The notes under the pieces: generated by a model
What the model was told of the DNA's origin: nothing
The model's input: the letters and a program-made list of their open reading frames with translations, nothing else
Database searches by the model: none
In this document: in pieces, positions 25,518 through 35,054 of the stretch
How the letters are laid out: the number at the start of each line of letters is the position of its first letter
Position numbering within the stretch: position 1 is the stretch's first letter
Assembly (NCBI RefSeq): GCF_001543895.1
Contig: NZ_JYIJ01000018.1
Span: 372,001-436,000, forward strand
Length of the DNA: 64,000 nt
Direction of reading: 5' to 3'
Origin: Carbonactinospora thermoautotrophica
Lineage (GTDB): Bacteria; Actinomycetota; Actinomycetes; Streptomycetales; Carbonactinosporaceae
Translations under genes and position numbers: made by a program

Positions 25518-27240
25518 CCATACTCAACGAGCCGAGGACCCTGCCCGTCGGCGCGGTCGCGGCGCGCCGCAGGCCCCGCAGCGTGGTGGTGAAGTGGTTG
25601 AGCACCACCGATCACAAGGTGATCGGCAACCTGTACATCATCACCTCGTTCTCCTTCTTCCTGGTGGCCGGGCTGATGGCGCTGATCATCCGCGCGGAGC
25701 TGGCGCAGCCGGGCCTGCAGGTGGTGAGCAACGAGCAGTTCAACCAGCTGTTCACCATGCACGGCACGATCATGCTTCTGATGTTCGCGACCCCGCTGTT
25801 CGCCGGGTTCGCGAACGCGATCATGCCGCTGCAGATCGGCAGCCCGGACGTGGCGTTCCCGCGGATGAACATGCTCAGCTACTGGCTGTACCTGTTCGGC
25901 AGCCTGATCGCGATGGGCGGGTTCCTCACGCCGGACGGCGCGGCGGACTTCGGGTGGTTCGCCTACGCGCCGCTGACCGACACCGTCCGCTCGCCGGGCA
26001 TCGGCGCCGACCTGTGGATCATGGGCCTGGCGCTGTCCGGCCTGGGCACCATCCTCGGCGCGGTGAACTTCATCACCACGATCATCTGCATGCGCGCCCC
26101 GGGCATGACCATGTTCCGGATGCCGATCTTCACCTGGAACGTGCTGCTCACCTCGATCCTGGTGCTGATGGCCTTCCCGCCGCTGGCGGCGGCGCTGCTG
26201 GCGTTGGAGGTCGACCGCAAGTTCGGGGCGCACATCTTCGACGCCGCCAACGGCGGGCCGATCCTGTGGCAGCACCTGTTCTGGTTCTTCGGCCACCCGG
26301 AGGTCTACATCCTCGCCCTGCCGTTCTTCGGCGTCGTCAGCGAGATCCTGCCGGTGTTCAGCCGCAAGCCGATCTTCGGCTACAAGGGGCTGGTGGCCGC
26401 GACGCTCGCCATCGCGGGCCTGTCGGTGACGGTGTGGGCGCACCACATGTTCCCCACCGGCGCGGTCATGCTGCCGTTCTTCTCCTTCATGACCTTCCTG
26501 ATCGCGGTGCCGACCGGGGTGAAGTTCTTCAACTGGATCGGCACCATGTGGCGGGGCTCGCTCAGCTTCGAGACCCCGATGCTGTGGTCGATCGGCTTCC
26601 TGACCACGTTCCTCTTCGGTGGTCTCACCGGGGTCGTCCTCGCCTCCCCGCCGCTGGACTTCCACGTCACCGACAGCTACTTCGTGGTCGCGCACTTCCA
26701 CTACGTGCTGTTCGGCACCGTGGTGTTCGCCATGTTCGCCGGCTTCCACTTCTGGTGGCCGAAGTGGACCGGCAAGATGCTGGACGAGCGGCTCGGCAAG
26801 ATCCACTTTTGGACGCTGTTCGTCGGTTTCCACACCACGTTCCTGGTCCAGCACTGGCTGGGCGCGGAGGGCATGCCCCGCCGCTACTCCGACTACCTGG
26901 TCGCGACGGGTTCACGACCTTGAACATGGTCTCGACCATCGGGTCGTTCCTGCTCGGCCTGTCCTTCCTGCCGTTCTTCTACAACGTGTACAAGACGGCG
27001 AAGAAGGGTCGGCGGGTCACCGTGGACGACCCGTGGGGGTACGGCCGGTCGCTGGAGTGGGCCACCTCCTGCCCGCCGCCGCGGCACAACTTCGCCTCCC
27101 TGCCGCGCATCCGGTCCGAGTCCCCGGCCTTCGACCTGCACCACCCGGAGATGGCCGGGCTGGAGTACCCGACCACGAACGATTCCCCGCTGGAGACGGC
27201 GCTGGGCGCGCCTGACCTGAAGGGCCGTAAGGAACTGTGA
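25514..27240 (+). CDS. ctaD: Cytochrome c oxidase subunit I (CtaD), one-base frameshift near 26905
   Basis: From GTG 25514 the frame holds the heme a ligand His83 (TMHGT), CuB His261 and the cross-linked Tyr265 (GHPEVY), His310/His311, and His394/His396 (HFHYV). After [10 protein letters not shown] it runs into a stop at 26921. One base more around 26903-26909 restores [19 protein letters not shown] and about 105 further residues including the last two helices, ending at 27240. That end overlaps the ctaF start (GTGA), as expected of the intact gene. A sequencing deletion is most likely; otherwise the oxidase would be truncated. Confidence 0.93.
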
Positions 27241-27635
27241 AGTTCGAAGGCAACATCTTCGCGATCGTGGCGGTCTTCCTCGCGCCCGTCACGGTGATCT
27301 ACTGGCTCCTCTCCAAGGAGCCGGTCGGAACCACGGCCCTGGCGATGACCTTCGGGCTGTGCTTCCTGATCGGTTTCTACCTGCTGTTCACCGCGCGCCG
27401 GATCGACCCGCGACCCGAGGACGACGAGGAGGCCGAGGTCTCCGACGGCGCGGGCGAGCTGGGTTTCTTCAGCCCGCACAGCTGGTGGCCGCTGTACCTG
27501 GGAGGCGCCGCGGCGCTCACCACGATGGGTGTGGTGTTCGGCTGGTGGCTGGTGTTCTTCACCGCGCCCCTGTTGCTGCTCGCGGTCATCGGATGGGTGT
27601 TCGAGTACTACCGTGGTGAGCACGCGCGGCACTAG
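27237..27635 (+). CDS. ctaF: Cytochrome c oxidase subunit IV (CtaF)
   Basis: 132 residues, GTG 27237 overlapping the ctaD stop. Four hydrophobic segments; starts with [30 protein letters not shown] split over two turns, then an acidic loop ([10 protein letters not shown]) and [14 protein letters not shown], all typical of actinobacterial CtaF. It stabilises the aa3 oxidase in the bcc-aa3 supercomplex. A strong terminator follows. Confidence 0.95.
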   Translation: MKFEGNIFAIVAVFLAPVTVIYWLLSKEPVGTTALAMTFGLCFLIGFYLLFTARRIDPRPEDDEEAEVSDGAGELGFFSPHSWWPLYLGGAAALTTMGVVFGWWLVFFTAPLLLLAVIGWVFEYYRGEHARH

Positions 27636-27650
27636 CGAATCATGGGCAAG

Positions 27651-27691
27651 ACGTTCGCGGTCGGCCACGACAGGTGGCCGACCGCGAACGT
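27651..27691. terminator. Perfect 18-bp hairpin after ctaF
   Basis: ACGTTCGCGGTCGGCCAC (27651-27668), loop GACAG, and its exact complement at 27674-27691. It closes the ctaCDF block. Confidence 0.88.
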
Positions 27692-27828
27692 TATGTCACT
27701 TGAACGGGCTACCTGGCAGATGAATTTGAGGGGTAGAAGGAAGTGCAACCTGAGCCCTGGCTGGTGCGTCCTACAAACGGATTCCTGATCGACTGCATTC
27801 CCGGGAAGGGACGGAGGAGTAGGTGCGG

Positions 27829-29055
27829 GTGAGGGAGACGGCGAGCATGACCGGGAGGAGCGCACAGGCTCTGCGCCGCCTGCGTGTGGCGGCGGCGGTG
27901 CTCGTCGCCCCGCTTCTGTTCGCCGCCTGTAGCGGCGGGAGCAAGGCGACCGACACAAAGCCCACCGAGTCGGTGGCCCAGATCTCGATCAGCGTGCCGA
28001 ACGGCGCCGAGAAGGTCGAGCCGTCGACCAAGGTGAAGGTCACCGTGAAGAACGGCAAGCTCAAGGCCGTCACGGTGGCGGACAAGGAAGGCAAGCCGGT
28101 CGAGGGTGAGCTGAGCGCCGACGGCACGGCGTGGACGACCACGAGCAGCCTGGATCTCGGCACGGACTACACGGCCGAGGCGGTGGCCGTCGACCAGCAC
28201 GGGCTGACCAAGACGGCCAAGTCCGTGTTCGAGACCGTGGAGGCCGACAAGACGCTGCGGTTCGAACCCGTCCCGGGCCGTGGCCAGACCGTCGGCGTGG
28301 GACAGCCGATCGCGATCACCTTCAAGACCAAGATCAAGAACCGGAAGGCCGTCCAGGACGCCCTGGTCGTGGAGACCACGCCGCGGGTCGAGGGCGCCTG
28401 GTACTGGGTCGACAGCAAGAGCGTGCACTGGCGCCCGAAGGACTACTGGCCGGCCGGCACCAAGGTCACGGTCAAGGCGAACCTCAAGGGCGTGAAGGCC
28501 GCGCCGGGCGTGTACGGGGCGAAGAACGTGTCCTACTCGTTCAACATCTCCAAGAACGCGAACATCCTGAAGATCGACCTCAAGAACACGCACCGGATGC
28601 AGGTCTACCGGAACGGCGAGCTGCTCAAGACGATCCCGGTGACCGGCGGCAAGCCGGGCTGGGACACCCGCAGCGGCATCAAGGTCATCATGACCAAGGA
28701 GCCGTCGCATCGGATGCGGTCTTCCACGGTCGGCGTGGCCAACCCCGAGAGCCTGGACTACTACGACCTGGACGTGAAGTACGCGCTGCGCGTCACGTGG
28801 AGCGGCGAGTTCCTGCACCAGGCCGAGTGGTCCGTGGGGGACCAGGGCAGGCGGAACGTGAGCCACGGCTGCGTGGGCATGAGCCCGGCGAACGCCAGAT
28901 GGCTGTTCAACATCGTCCAGATCGGCGACCCGGTCGAGGTGATCGGCACCAAGCCGAGCAAGAAGATGGAGCTGACCAACGGGTTCGGCGACTGGAACAT
29001 CCCGTGGGAGGTCTGGAGCAAGGGCAACGCGGAGGGCTCGGAGTCCGTGGGGTGA
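27829..29055 (+). CDS. L,D-transpeptidase lipoprotein (Ig domains plus YkuD)
   Basis: 408 residues. GGAGGAG sits nine bases before GTG 27829 (GTG 27823 and ATG 27847 are alternatives). Lipobox LLFAAC at about 32, then two beta-sandwich Ig-like domains, then the YkuD domain (about 245-370) with the catalytic motif NVSHGCVGMSPANA and upstream His in FLHQAEW. It makes 3-3 cross-links in peptidoglycan or tethers lipoproteins, outside the membrane. The layout matches mycobacterial LdtB/LppS. Single gene. Confidence 0.95.
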   Translation: MRETASMTGRSAQALRRLRVAAAVLVAPLLFAACSGGSKATDTKPTESVAQISISVPNGAEKVEPSTKVKVTVKNGKLKAVTVADKEGKPVEGELSADGTAWTTTSSLDLGTDYTAEAVAVDQHGLTKTAKSVFETVEADKTLRFEPVPGRGQTVGVGQPIAITFKTKIKNRKAVQDALVVETTPRVEGAWYWVDSKSVHWRPKDYWPAGTKVTVKANLKGVKAAPGVYGAKNVSYSFNISKNANILKIDLKNTHRMQVYRNGELLKTIPVTGGKPGWDTRSGIKVIMTKEPSHRMRSSTVGVANPESLDYYDLDVKYALRVTWSGEFLHQAEWSVGDQGRRNVSHGCVGMSPANARWLFNIVQIGDPVEVIGTKPSKKMELTNGFGDWNIPWEVWSKGNAEGSESVG

Positions 29056-29096
29056 CCCCGGGTCGCCAGGCGGGGTCCTTGGGATTCCTGGGTTTC

Positions 29097-29138
29097 GCCG
29101 GTGGCGTGCCGGGTATCCGGTACGCCACCGGCCTTTTT
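29097..29138 (+). terminator. Intrinsic terminator after the L,D-transpeptidase
   Basis: GCCGGTGGCGT pairs with ACGCCACCGGC (loop GCCGGGTATCCGGT can pair further), followed by CTTTTT. One of the few here with a clear T-run. Confidence 0.88.
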
Positions 29139-29230
29139 CGCATACCCGCTGCCCACCCGCCGTATCGAGGTTGCTACTGTCGGGTAACCAAGTTCGTGGT
29201 GAACCTCGGCCTGGCAAGAGGGGAGCGGTC

Positions 29231-29641
29231 ATGGGTTCTTGGGGAACGGGTCCTTTCGACAACGACGACGCGATGGACTTCTTCGGCGAGCTGGAACTCG
29301 CCGACCCCGACAAGGCCATGACCCGGGTGCGCGACGTGCTCGTGGCCACTGTCGAGCGTCCTGGGTGCCTGGAGGTGAGCGAGGCCAACGTGGCCGTCGC
29401 CGCGGCCGCCCTGGTGGCGGCGGGGCGTTCCCGGTTCGCGCGGTCTGGCTCCCAGGTGGTGGACGAGTGGCTGTCCACCCACCGCCCGCACGCCTCCCAG
29501 GACGACCAGGAACTGGCGATCCGGGCCCTGGACCGCGTCTGCGGCCCGGACAGCGAGTGGCTGGAGCTGTGGCAGACCGCCGGGAAGGAACAGGACGTCC
29601 GGGCGTGCGTGGAGAACCTGAAGCGGGTACTCAGCTCCTGA
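29231..29641 (+). CDS. DUF4259 family protein
   Basis: 136 residues, ATG 29231. The family signature is the start: MGSWGTGPFDNDDAMDFFGEL. Then an Ala-rich helical region (SEANVAVAAAALVAAGRS) and DSEWLELWQTAGKEQDV near the end. Widespread in actinobacteria; function unknown. Separated by terminators on both sides, so transcribed alone. Confidence 0.9.
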   Translation: MGSWGTGPFDNDDAMDFFGELELADPDKAMTRVRDVLVATVERPGCLEVSEANVAVAAAALVAAGRSRFARSGSQVVDEWLSTHRPHASQDDQELAIRALDRVCGPDSEWLELWQTAGKEQDVRACVENLKRVLSS

Positions 29642-29661
29642 AACGGCCACCTGCCGCGTAG

Positions 29662-29681
29662 GAGCCGGCCCCTGCCGGCTC
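29662..29681. terminator. Hairpin between DUF4259 gene and trpD
   Basis: GAGCCGG (29662-29668), loop CCCCTG, CCGGCTC (29675-29681). Lies between convergent genes. Confidence 0.55.
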
Positions 29682-29733
29682 AGGGCGTCGACGCGCGGGT
29701 GAGCGGGTCCAGGGCGTCCGGCACGGGCCGGCT

Positions 29734-30792
29734 TCAGGAAGCCAGCTCCTGCGTCACCCGTACCCAGGTGTCCAGGGTCCGGGCGGCGGCTCCGGAGTCG
29801 ATCGACTCGGCGGCCCGGGCCAGCGCGGCCCGGAGCTGGTCGACCAGCGGCGCGTCGGTGAGGTCGAGCGCGACCAGCGCGGCCGCGGAGTTCAGCAGCA
29901 CGGCGTCGCGCACCGGACCGCGCTCGCCGGCCAGCACGCTGCGGGCCACCCGCGCGTTGTACGCGGCGTCCCGGCCGCGCAACGCCTCCTTGGCGACCCG
30001 CTCGATGCCGAGGTCCAGCGGGTCCACGGACGCCTGGTGCACCTCCCCGTTGCGCACCACCCAGACCGTGGAGGTGGCGGTGGGGGTCAGCTCGTCCAGG
30101 CCGTCGTCGCCGCGGAACACCAGCGCCGAATTGCCGCGCCGCGCCAGCACGCCCGCCATGAGCGGTGCCATCCGCGCGTCGGCCACCCCCACCGCCTGGG
30201 CGCGGACCCGCGCCGGGTTCGTCAGCGGCCCAAGGAAGTTGAACATCGTGGGCACGCCCAGCTCGCGCCGTGGCACGGCCGTGTGCCGCATCGCCGGGTG
30301 GAACACCGGCGCGAAGCAGAACGTGATCCCGGCCTTCTCCGCCACCAGGGCCACGTCCTGCGGCGCCAGGTTGAGCCGGACGCCCAGCGCCTCCAGCACG
30401 TCGGCCGCCCCGGAGGACGACGACGCGGCACGGTTGCCGTGCTTCACCACGGTCGCCCCGGTGCCGGCCGTCACGATCGAGGCCATCGTGGAGATGTTCA
30501 CCGTGTGGGCCCGGTCGCCGCCGGTGCCCACGATGTCCACGAGCCGGCCAGGCACGCTGATCGTGGTCGCGTGCTCGTACATGGTCTCGACGAAACCCTC
30601 GATCTCCTCGATGGTCTCGCCCTTGGCGCGCAGCGCCACGACGAAACCCGCGATCTGCACCGGCGTCGCCTCGCCGCGCATGATCTGGTCCATCGCCCAG
30701 GCGGTGTCCTCCCGGGCCAGGTCCTTACCCTTGAGCAGGGCGGCGAGCAGGTTCGACCAGGTGCGGGCCGGGGTGTCTGACCGGCTGCTCAT
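29734..30792 (-). CDS. trpD: Anthranilate phosphoribosyltransferase (TrpD)
   Basis: 352 residues from ATG 30792, overlapping the stop of the receiver-domain gene (ATGA). It transfers phosphoribose to anthranilate in tryptophan synthesis. Seen: [20 protein letters not shown] (PRPP site), [31 protein letters not shown]. Other trp genes are absent, as is usual for the trpD copy next to the cytochrome genes in actinomycetes, so whether it is the only TrpD in the cell is open. Confidence 0.93.
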   Translation of the reverse strand: MSSRSDTPARTWSNLLAALLKGKDLAREDTAWAMDQIMRGEATPVQIAGFVVALRAKGETIEEIEGFVETMYEHATTISVPGRLVDIVGTGGDRAHTVNISTMASIVTAGTGATVVKHGNRAASSSSGAADVLEALGVRLNLAPQDVALVAEKAGITFCFAPVFHPAMRHTAVPRRELGVPTMFNFLGPLTNPARVRAQAVGVADARMAPLMAGVLARRGNSALVFRGDDGLDELTPTATSTVWVVRNGEVHQASVDPLDLGIERVAKEALRGRDAAYNARVARSVLAGERGPVRDAVLLNSAAALVALDLTDAPLVDQLRAALARAAESIDSGAAARTLDTWVRVTQELAS

Positions 30793-31205
30793 GCGACCGG
30801 AGCCTTGGCGAGCCGCTGGCGGGCGAGCCCGGCGGTGGCGTGGGCCAGCGCGATCGGGTCGATGGGGTGGGAGATCACCGCGTCGGCCCGGCACCAGGTG
30901 GCGAGCCACCCGTCCTGCGGCCGGCCGATCAGCACGAGGATCGGCGGGCACTGGTAGATCTCGTCCTTGAGCTGCCGGCACACGCCCATGCCGCCGGCCG
31001 GGACCGCCTCGCCGTCCAGAATCGCCAGGTCGATGCCGCCCTCTTCCATCCGCTTGATGACGGCCGGCTCGGTCGCGCACTCGACGAACTCGACCTTCGG
31101 GAGGTCGGGCGCCGGACGCCGGCCGATGGCGAGCTTGACCTTGGTGCGGGTGTTCGCGTCGTCGCTGTACACGAGGACGGTCATCGTCTTGTCGTTGCTC
31201 GTCAT
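30789..31205 (-). CDS. Receiver-like (CheY-fold) domain protein
   Basis: 138 residues, ATG 31205 (ATG 31184 possible). CheY-like order: [20 protein letters not shown], then [22 protein letters not shown] with Asp at the phospho-acceptor position, [28 protein letters not shown]. No output domain. Conserved Thr and Lys positions of classical receivers are altered (Lys not evident), so phosphorylation is uncertain. Operon with trpD. Confidence 0.82.
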   Translation of the reverse strand: MTSNDKTMTVLVYSDDANTRTKVKLAIGRRPAPDLPKVEFVECATEPAVIKRMEEGGIDLAILDGEAVPAGGMGVCRQLKDEIYQCPPILVLIGRPQDGWLATWCRADAVISHPIDPIALAHATAGLARQRLAKAPVA

Positions 31206-31392
31206 CGTCGGGTCCTTGGACAGCTCAGGGTCTGGGTGTTCGGCTCGATGCTACCGGGCGGACCCGCGCGAAGCTTCCCGGTGTCGGGTTTTCCGGCCTG
31301 ACCCGGGGCGGATCAGGCGGGCGGCGGCGCGGCGGGCCGGCCGGGAGCCTCGTCGCGGAGCCGCTGGGCAGGCGGCCGCACGTACGGGGTGA

Positions 31393-32376
31393 TCAGGCCT
31401 TCTCGTCCTGGATGTGGTGGGCCTGCGCAGCCCTGGCGCGGGCCGCCGCCTCGGCGGCCTCCATCCGGTCCAGTTGCCGATCGATCCGCTGGGCCTCGCG
31501 CTCGGAGCTGCGCACCCATTGGGCGAACAGCACCATGAAGATGATCACACCCACGATGTCGCCCCAGGACCAGAGGATGCCGCCGGCGATGCGCTGGTCC
31601 TCCAGCGGGCTCGGCCCCCACTCGCGGCCCAGGTTCAGGTACCAGTCCTCCGCGATCAGCCGGTGCGCGCTCATGATCGCCACACCCATCCAGGCGTGGA
31701 ACGGCAGCGTGGCGAACACCGCGAGCAGCCGGATCGGGTACGCCCACTGGCGCGGCATCGGATCCAGCCCGAGCAGCGGCCAGAACCACAGGCAGCCCAC
31801 CAGCACGAAGTGGATGTGGTTGAGGTCGTGCAGCAGCGCGTTGCGCAGCGTCGCCTCGTACAGGGGCGTGAAGTACAGCGCGAACGGGTTGATCACGAAC
31901 ACCACGCCGGCGTACACCGGGAAGGTGAGCACCTTCGCGAGCCGGCTGTGCAGCACCGAGAGCAGCCAGCCACGCGGCCTGCGGGGCAGGGTGCGCAGCG
32001 CCAGCGTGATCGGCGCGCCGAGCGCGAGGAAGATCGGCACCACCATGTTCAGCACCATGTGCTGAACCATGTGCACGCTCAGCAGCACGGTGTCGTACGC
32101 GGCCAGCGACGACCCGGTGGCGACGATGAACGAGCCGAGCCCGAGCCCGACGAACGAGACCGTGCGCCACCGCGACCACTGGTCCCCCCGGGCCCGCAGC
32201 CGGTACACCCCGTACAAGTACACGGCCGCCACCGTGACCGCGAAGAGCCACGGCAGCGGCTCGAAGACCCAGCCGGTCAGCACGCGCTCCGGCGTGAGCG
32301 GGGGCGGCAGGTCGCCCGGCGTGGCGTGGGCGAGATAGACGAGACCGGTCGTTCCGTCAGTCGCGTTGCTGCTCAC
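31393..32376 (-). CDS. CtaG-like cytochrome c oxidase assembly membrane protein
   Basis: 327 residues from GTG 32376. Seven or so membrane helices with His-rich spots: [55 protein letters not shown]. This matches the caa3_CtaG family, involved in copper delivery to the oxidase. It is encoded beside ctaE, transcribed in the opposite direction; this supports a role in aa3 assembly. The soluble C-terminus is coiled and basic/acidic. Confidence 0.9.
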   Translation of the reverse strand: MSSNATDGTTGLVYLAHATPGDLPPPLTPERVLTGWVFEPLPWLFAVTVAAVYLYGVYRLRARGDQWSRWRTVSFVGLGLGSFIVATGSSLAAYDTVLLSVHMVQHMVLNMVVPIFLALGAPITLALRTLPRRPRGWLLSVLHSRLAKVLTFPVYAGVVFVINPFALYFTPLYEATLRNALLHDLNHIHFVLVGCLWFWPLLGLDPMPRQWAYPIRLLAVFATLPFHAWMGVAIMSAHRLIAEDWYLNLGREWGPSPLEDQRIAGGILWSWGDIVGVIIFMVLFAQWVRSSEREAQRIDRQLDRMEAAEAAARARAAQAHHIQDEKA

Positions 32377-32455
32377 GTCCGCAGGGTACGCCGCGAGACG
32401 GCCAGTGTTCCGACTGGGGACCCCCCCGGTGAAGGGCCAGAAGGGGGTAGCCATA

Positions 32456-33067
32456 ATGGCCAGCGTGACGACAGCAACTGCAGTAGAGATCCCACGCGGG
32501 ACGATCAACCGTCCCAACATGGTCAGTGTCGGGACGATCGTCTGGCTCTCGTCGGAGCTGATGTTCTTCGCGGCCCTGTTCGCGATCTACTTCACGCTCC
32601 GATCAGTGGTCGGTGAGGACGTCTGGCAGGAGAACGCCGAAGTCCTCAACTTGCCTTTCTCGACGTTCAACACGACGGTCCTGGTGCTGTCGTCGCTCAC
32701 CTGCCAGTGGGGCGTCTTCGCCGCCGAACGCGGTGACGTGCGCAAGCTGCGCCGGTGGTTCGTGATCACCTTTGTGATGGGCGCGTTCTTCATCGGCGGC
32801 CAGGTGTTCGAGTACACCGAGCTGGTGAACGAGGGCGTGACGCTTTCGTCCGGCCCGTACGGCTCGATCTTCTACCTGGCGACCGGCTTCCACGGGCTGC
32901 ACGTCACCGGCGGTCTGTTCGCCTTCCTGCTCGTGCTGGCGCGTACCTACCTTGCCAAGCGCTTCACGCACGAGCAGGCCACGTCCGCGATCGTGGTGTC
33001 GTACTACTGGCACTTCGTCGACGTGGTCTGGATCGGCCTGTTCGCGACCATCTACCTCATCCGTTGA
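32456..33067 (+). CDS. ctaE: Cytochrome c oxidase subunit III (CtaE)
   Basis: 203 residues from ATG 32456 behind AAGGGGG. Five helices, with [34 protein letters not shown] and [21 protein letters not shown], the subunit III pattern. The gene heads the ctaE-qcrCAB block, 80 bases from the divergent CtaG-like gene. Confidence 0.97.
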   Translation: MASVTTATAVEIPRGTINRPNMVSVGTIVWLSSELMFFAALFAIYFTLRSVVGEDVWQENAEVLNLPFSTFNTTVLVLSSLTCQWGVFAAERGDVRKLRRWFVITFVMGAFFIGGQVFEYTELVNEGVTLSSGPYGSIFYLATGFHGLHVTGGLFAFLLVLARTYLAKRFTHEQATSAIVVSYYWHFVDVVWIGLFATIYLIR

Positions 33068-33084
33068 CAGGATCGGGGATCCTC

Positions 33085-33948
33085 GTGAAGTCAAACTCTG
33101 CTCGTGCGGGGGAGCGCGTCCGCGTACCCCGGGCCCGACGGCGTCACCGGATGGCGGCGCTCGGCGCCGTGGTCCTGGGGCTGGCGAGCACCGGTGCCGC
33201 GTACGCTGCCCTCGCACCCGCCGACAAGGCTGAGGCGTCCACCCAGGCCTCCGTGGCGGTGGAGGAGGGCCGCAAGCTCTACCTGCAGAACTGCTCCACT
33301 TGCCACGGCCTCAACGCCGAGGGCACGAGCGACGGCCCGTCTCTGATCGGCGTGGGTGCCGCCGCGGTCGACTTCCAGGTCGGCACCGGCCGTATGCCGA
33401 TGGCCGCGCCGGGTGCCCAGGCGCCACGGAAGAAGCCGATCTTCACGCAGAGCCAGATCGACCAGCTCGCTGCGTACATCGCCTCGCTGGGCCCGGGCCC
33501 GTCCGTGCCCGCGCCGGAGCAGTACGACCCGAGCAAGGGCGACGTGGCGGAAGGCGGTGAGCTCTTCCGGGAGAACTGCTCCTCCTGCCACAACTTCGCC
33601 GGCCAGGGCGGCGCGCTGACCAGAGGCAAGTACGCCCCGCCGCTGACCGACGTGGAACCCAAGCACATCTACGAGGCGATGCAGACCGGGCCGCAGGCGA
33701 TGCCGGTCTTCAACGACCAGGTGATGCCGCCCGAGAAGAAGCGCGACATCATCGCGTACCTCCAGAACGTCAAGACCGAGGGCACCCCCGGCGGCCTGGG
33801 GCTGGGTCAGCTCGGCCCGGTCGCCGAAGGCCTGTTCATCTGGACGGTGGGCCTGGGCGCCCTGGTCGGGGTGGCGGTCTGGATCGGCGCGAAGACCACC
33901 AAGGCCCCGGCGAGCAAGGCGGCCGGCCCCGAATCGACCCATGAGTGA
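33085..33948 (+). CDS. qcrC: Diheme cytochrome c subunit of bcc complex (QcrC)
   Basis: 287 residues from GTG 33085. One N-terminal helix, two CxxCH heme sites (CSTCH at about 72 and CSSCH at about 170) and a C-terminal membrane anchor (LFIWTVGLGALVGVAVWIGA). The two hemes link the bcc complex directly to CtaC with no soluble cytochrome c, as in other actinobacteria. Overlaps qcrA. Confidence 0.97.
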   Translation: MKSNSARAGERVRVPRARRRHRMAALGAVVLGLASTGAAYAALAPADKAEASTQASVAVEEGRKLYLQNCSTCHGLNAEGTSDGPSLIGVGAAAVDFQVGTGRMPMAAPGAQAPRKKPIFTQSQIDQLAAYIASLGPGPSVPAPEQYDPSKGDVAEGGELFRENCSSCHNFAGQGGALTRGKYAPPLTDVEPKHIYEAMQTGPQAMPVFNDQVMPPEKKRDIIAYLQNVKTEGTPGGLGLGQLGPVAEGLFIWTVGLGALVGVAVWIGAKTTKAPASKAAGPESTHE

Positions 33949-35054
33949 ACCGAGAGATGTCTGACGAGAAGCTTCCGGCGCAGCCCGGCCGGTCCGGGGA
34001 CGGCGGCCAGTCCGTCCCGCCGGGCACCCACCCGGCGTCCGAAACCACGGCGCCTGAGCCCGGTGACGCGCTGGCCGGTACCGGGCCGTTCCCTGACCCC
34101 GGCCTGCCTCCGCACCAGCCGCGGCTGACCGATGTGGACAAGCGGGCGGCCAAGCGGGCCGAGCGGCAGGTCGCCACGCTGTTCGGGATCTCCATCCTGA
34201 GCACGATCGCGTTCATCGTCTGTTACTTCGCGATCCCCGAAGACCTGATGGTGCGCATCTTCCCGATCGGGAAGGTGCAGCTGTCGAACTTCGCGCTCGG
34301 CACCACGCTCGGTCTCGCCCTGTTCTGCATCGGCGCCGGCGCCATCCACTGGGCGCGGACGCTGATGCCGGACGAGGAGATCGTGGAGCAGCGGCACTAC
34401 CCGCTGCGGTCGTCGGAGGCGGACCGGGCCGCCGCCATCGAGGCGTTCAACCGGGGCGCGGAGGAGAGCGGCATCGGCCGCCGCCCGCTCATCCGGCGGA
34501 CGCTGGTCGGGGCGCTCGCGGCCTTCCCGCTCAGCCTGGTCGTGCCGCTGTGGGGCCTCGCCAATCGCAGCCGTAAGCCGAGCGTGCTGGCCCACACCGC
34601 GTGGGCGAAGAGCAAGCTGATCATCAACGAGAACACGCACCAGCCGATCAGGCCCGCGGACCTCACCCTCAACACGCTGGTGTTCGGCTACCCCGAGGGG
34701 GTCGAGGACCTCAACGAGCTGGCGAAGGCCTCCATCCTGCTCGTTCGCCTGCAGCCTGAGGACATCAAGGACCCGCGCGAGCGCGAGTGGGCCTACGAGG
34801 GGATCGTGGCCTTTTCCAAGATCTGCACCCACGTGGGCTGCCCGGTCGGCCTGTACGAGCAGACGACCCACCACCTGCTCTGCCCCTGCCACCAGTCCAC
34901 CTTCGACCTCGCCGACGGCGCCAAGGTGGTGTTCGGCCCGGCCGGCCGGCCGCTGCCGCAGCTCAAGCTGGCCGTCAACGAGGAGGGTTACCTGGTGGCC
35001 GCGCAGGACTTCGCCGAGCCGGTCGGCCCGAGCTACCCGGAGCGTGAGCGATGA
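33945..35054 (+). CDS. qcrA: Rieske iron-sulfur subunit (QcrA)
   Basis: 369 residues from GTG 33945 (ATG 33957 equally possible). Pro-rich cytoplasmic N-terminus, three membrane helices (about 80-205), then the Rieske domain with CTHVGCPVG (about 292) and CPCHQSTFD binding the 2Fe-2S cluster by two Cys and two His plus a disulfide. Long form typical of actinobacteria. Overlaps both neighbours. Confidence 0.96.
   Translation: MNREMSDEKLPAQPGRSGDGGQSVPPGTHPASETTAPEPGDALAGTGPFPDPGLPPHQPRLTDVDKRAAKRAERQVATLFGISILSTIAFIVCYFAIPEDLMVRIFPIGKVQLSNFALGTTLGLALFCIGAGAIHWARTLMPDEEIVEQRHYPLRSSEADRAAAIEAFNRGAEESGIGRRPLIRRTLVGALAAFPLSLVVPLWGLANRSRKPSVLAHTAWAKSKLIINENTHQPIRPADLTLNTLVFGYPEGVEDLNELAKASILLVRLQPEDIKDPREREWAYEGIVAFSKICTHVGCPVGLYEQTTHHLLCPCHQSTFDLADGAKVVFGPAGRPLPQLKLAVNEEGYLVAAQDFAEPVGPSYPERER

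Noticed and set aside
25514..27240. Programmed ribosomal frameshift in ctaD
   Set aside because: No slippery heptamer or downstream structure is evident at 26903-26909, and homologues need none; an indel is simpler.
30789..31205. Full two-component regulator beside trpD
   Set aside because: Only a receiver-like domain; no DNA-binding output domain or kinase neighbour.
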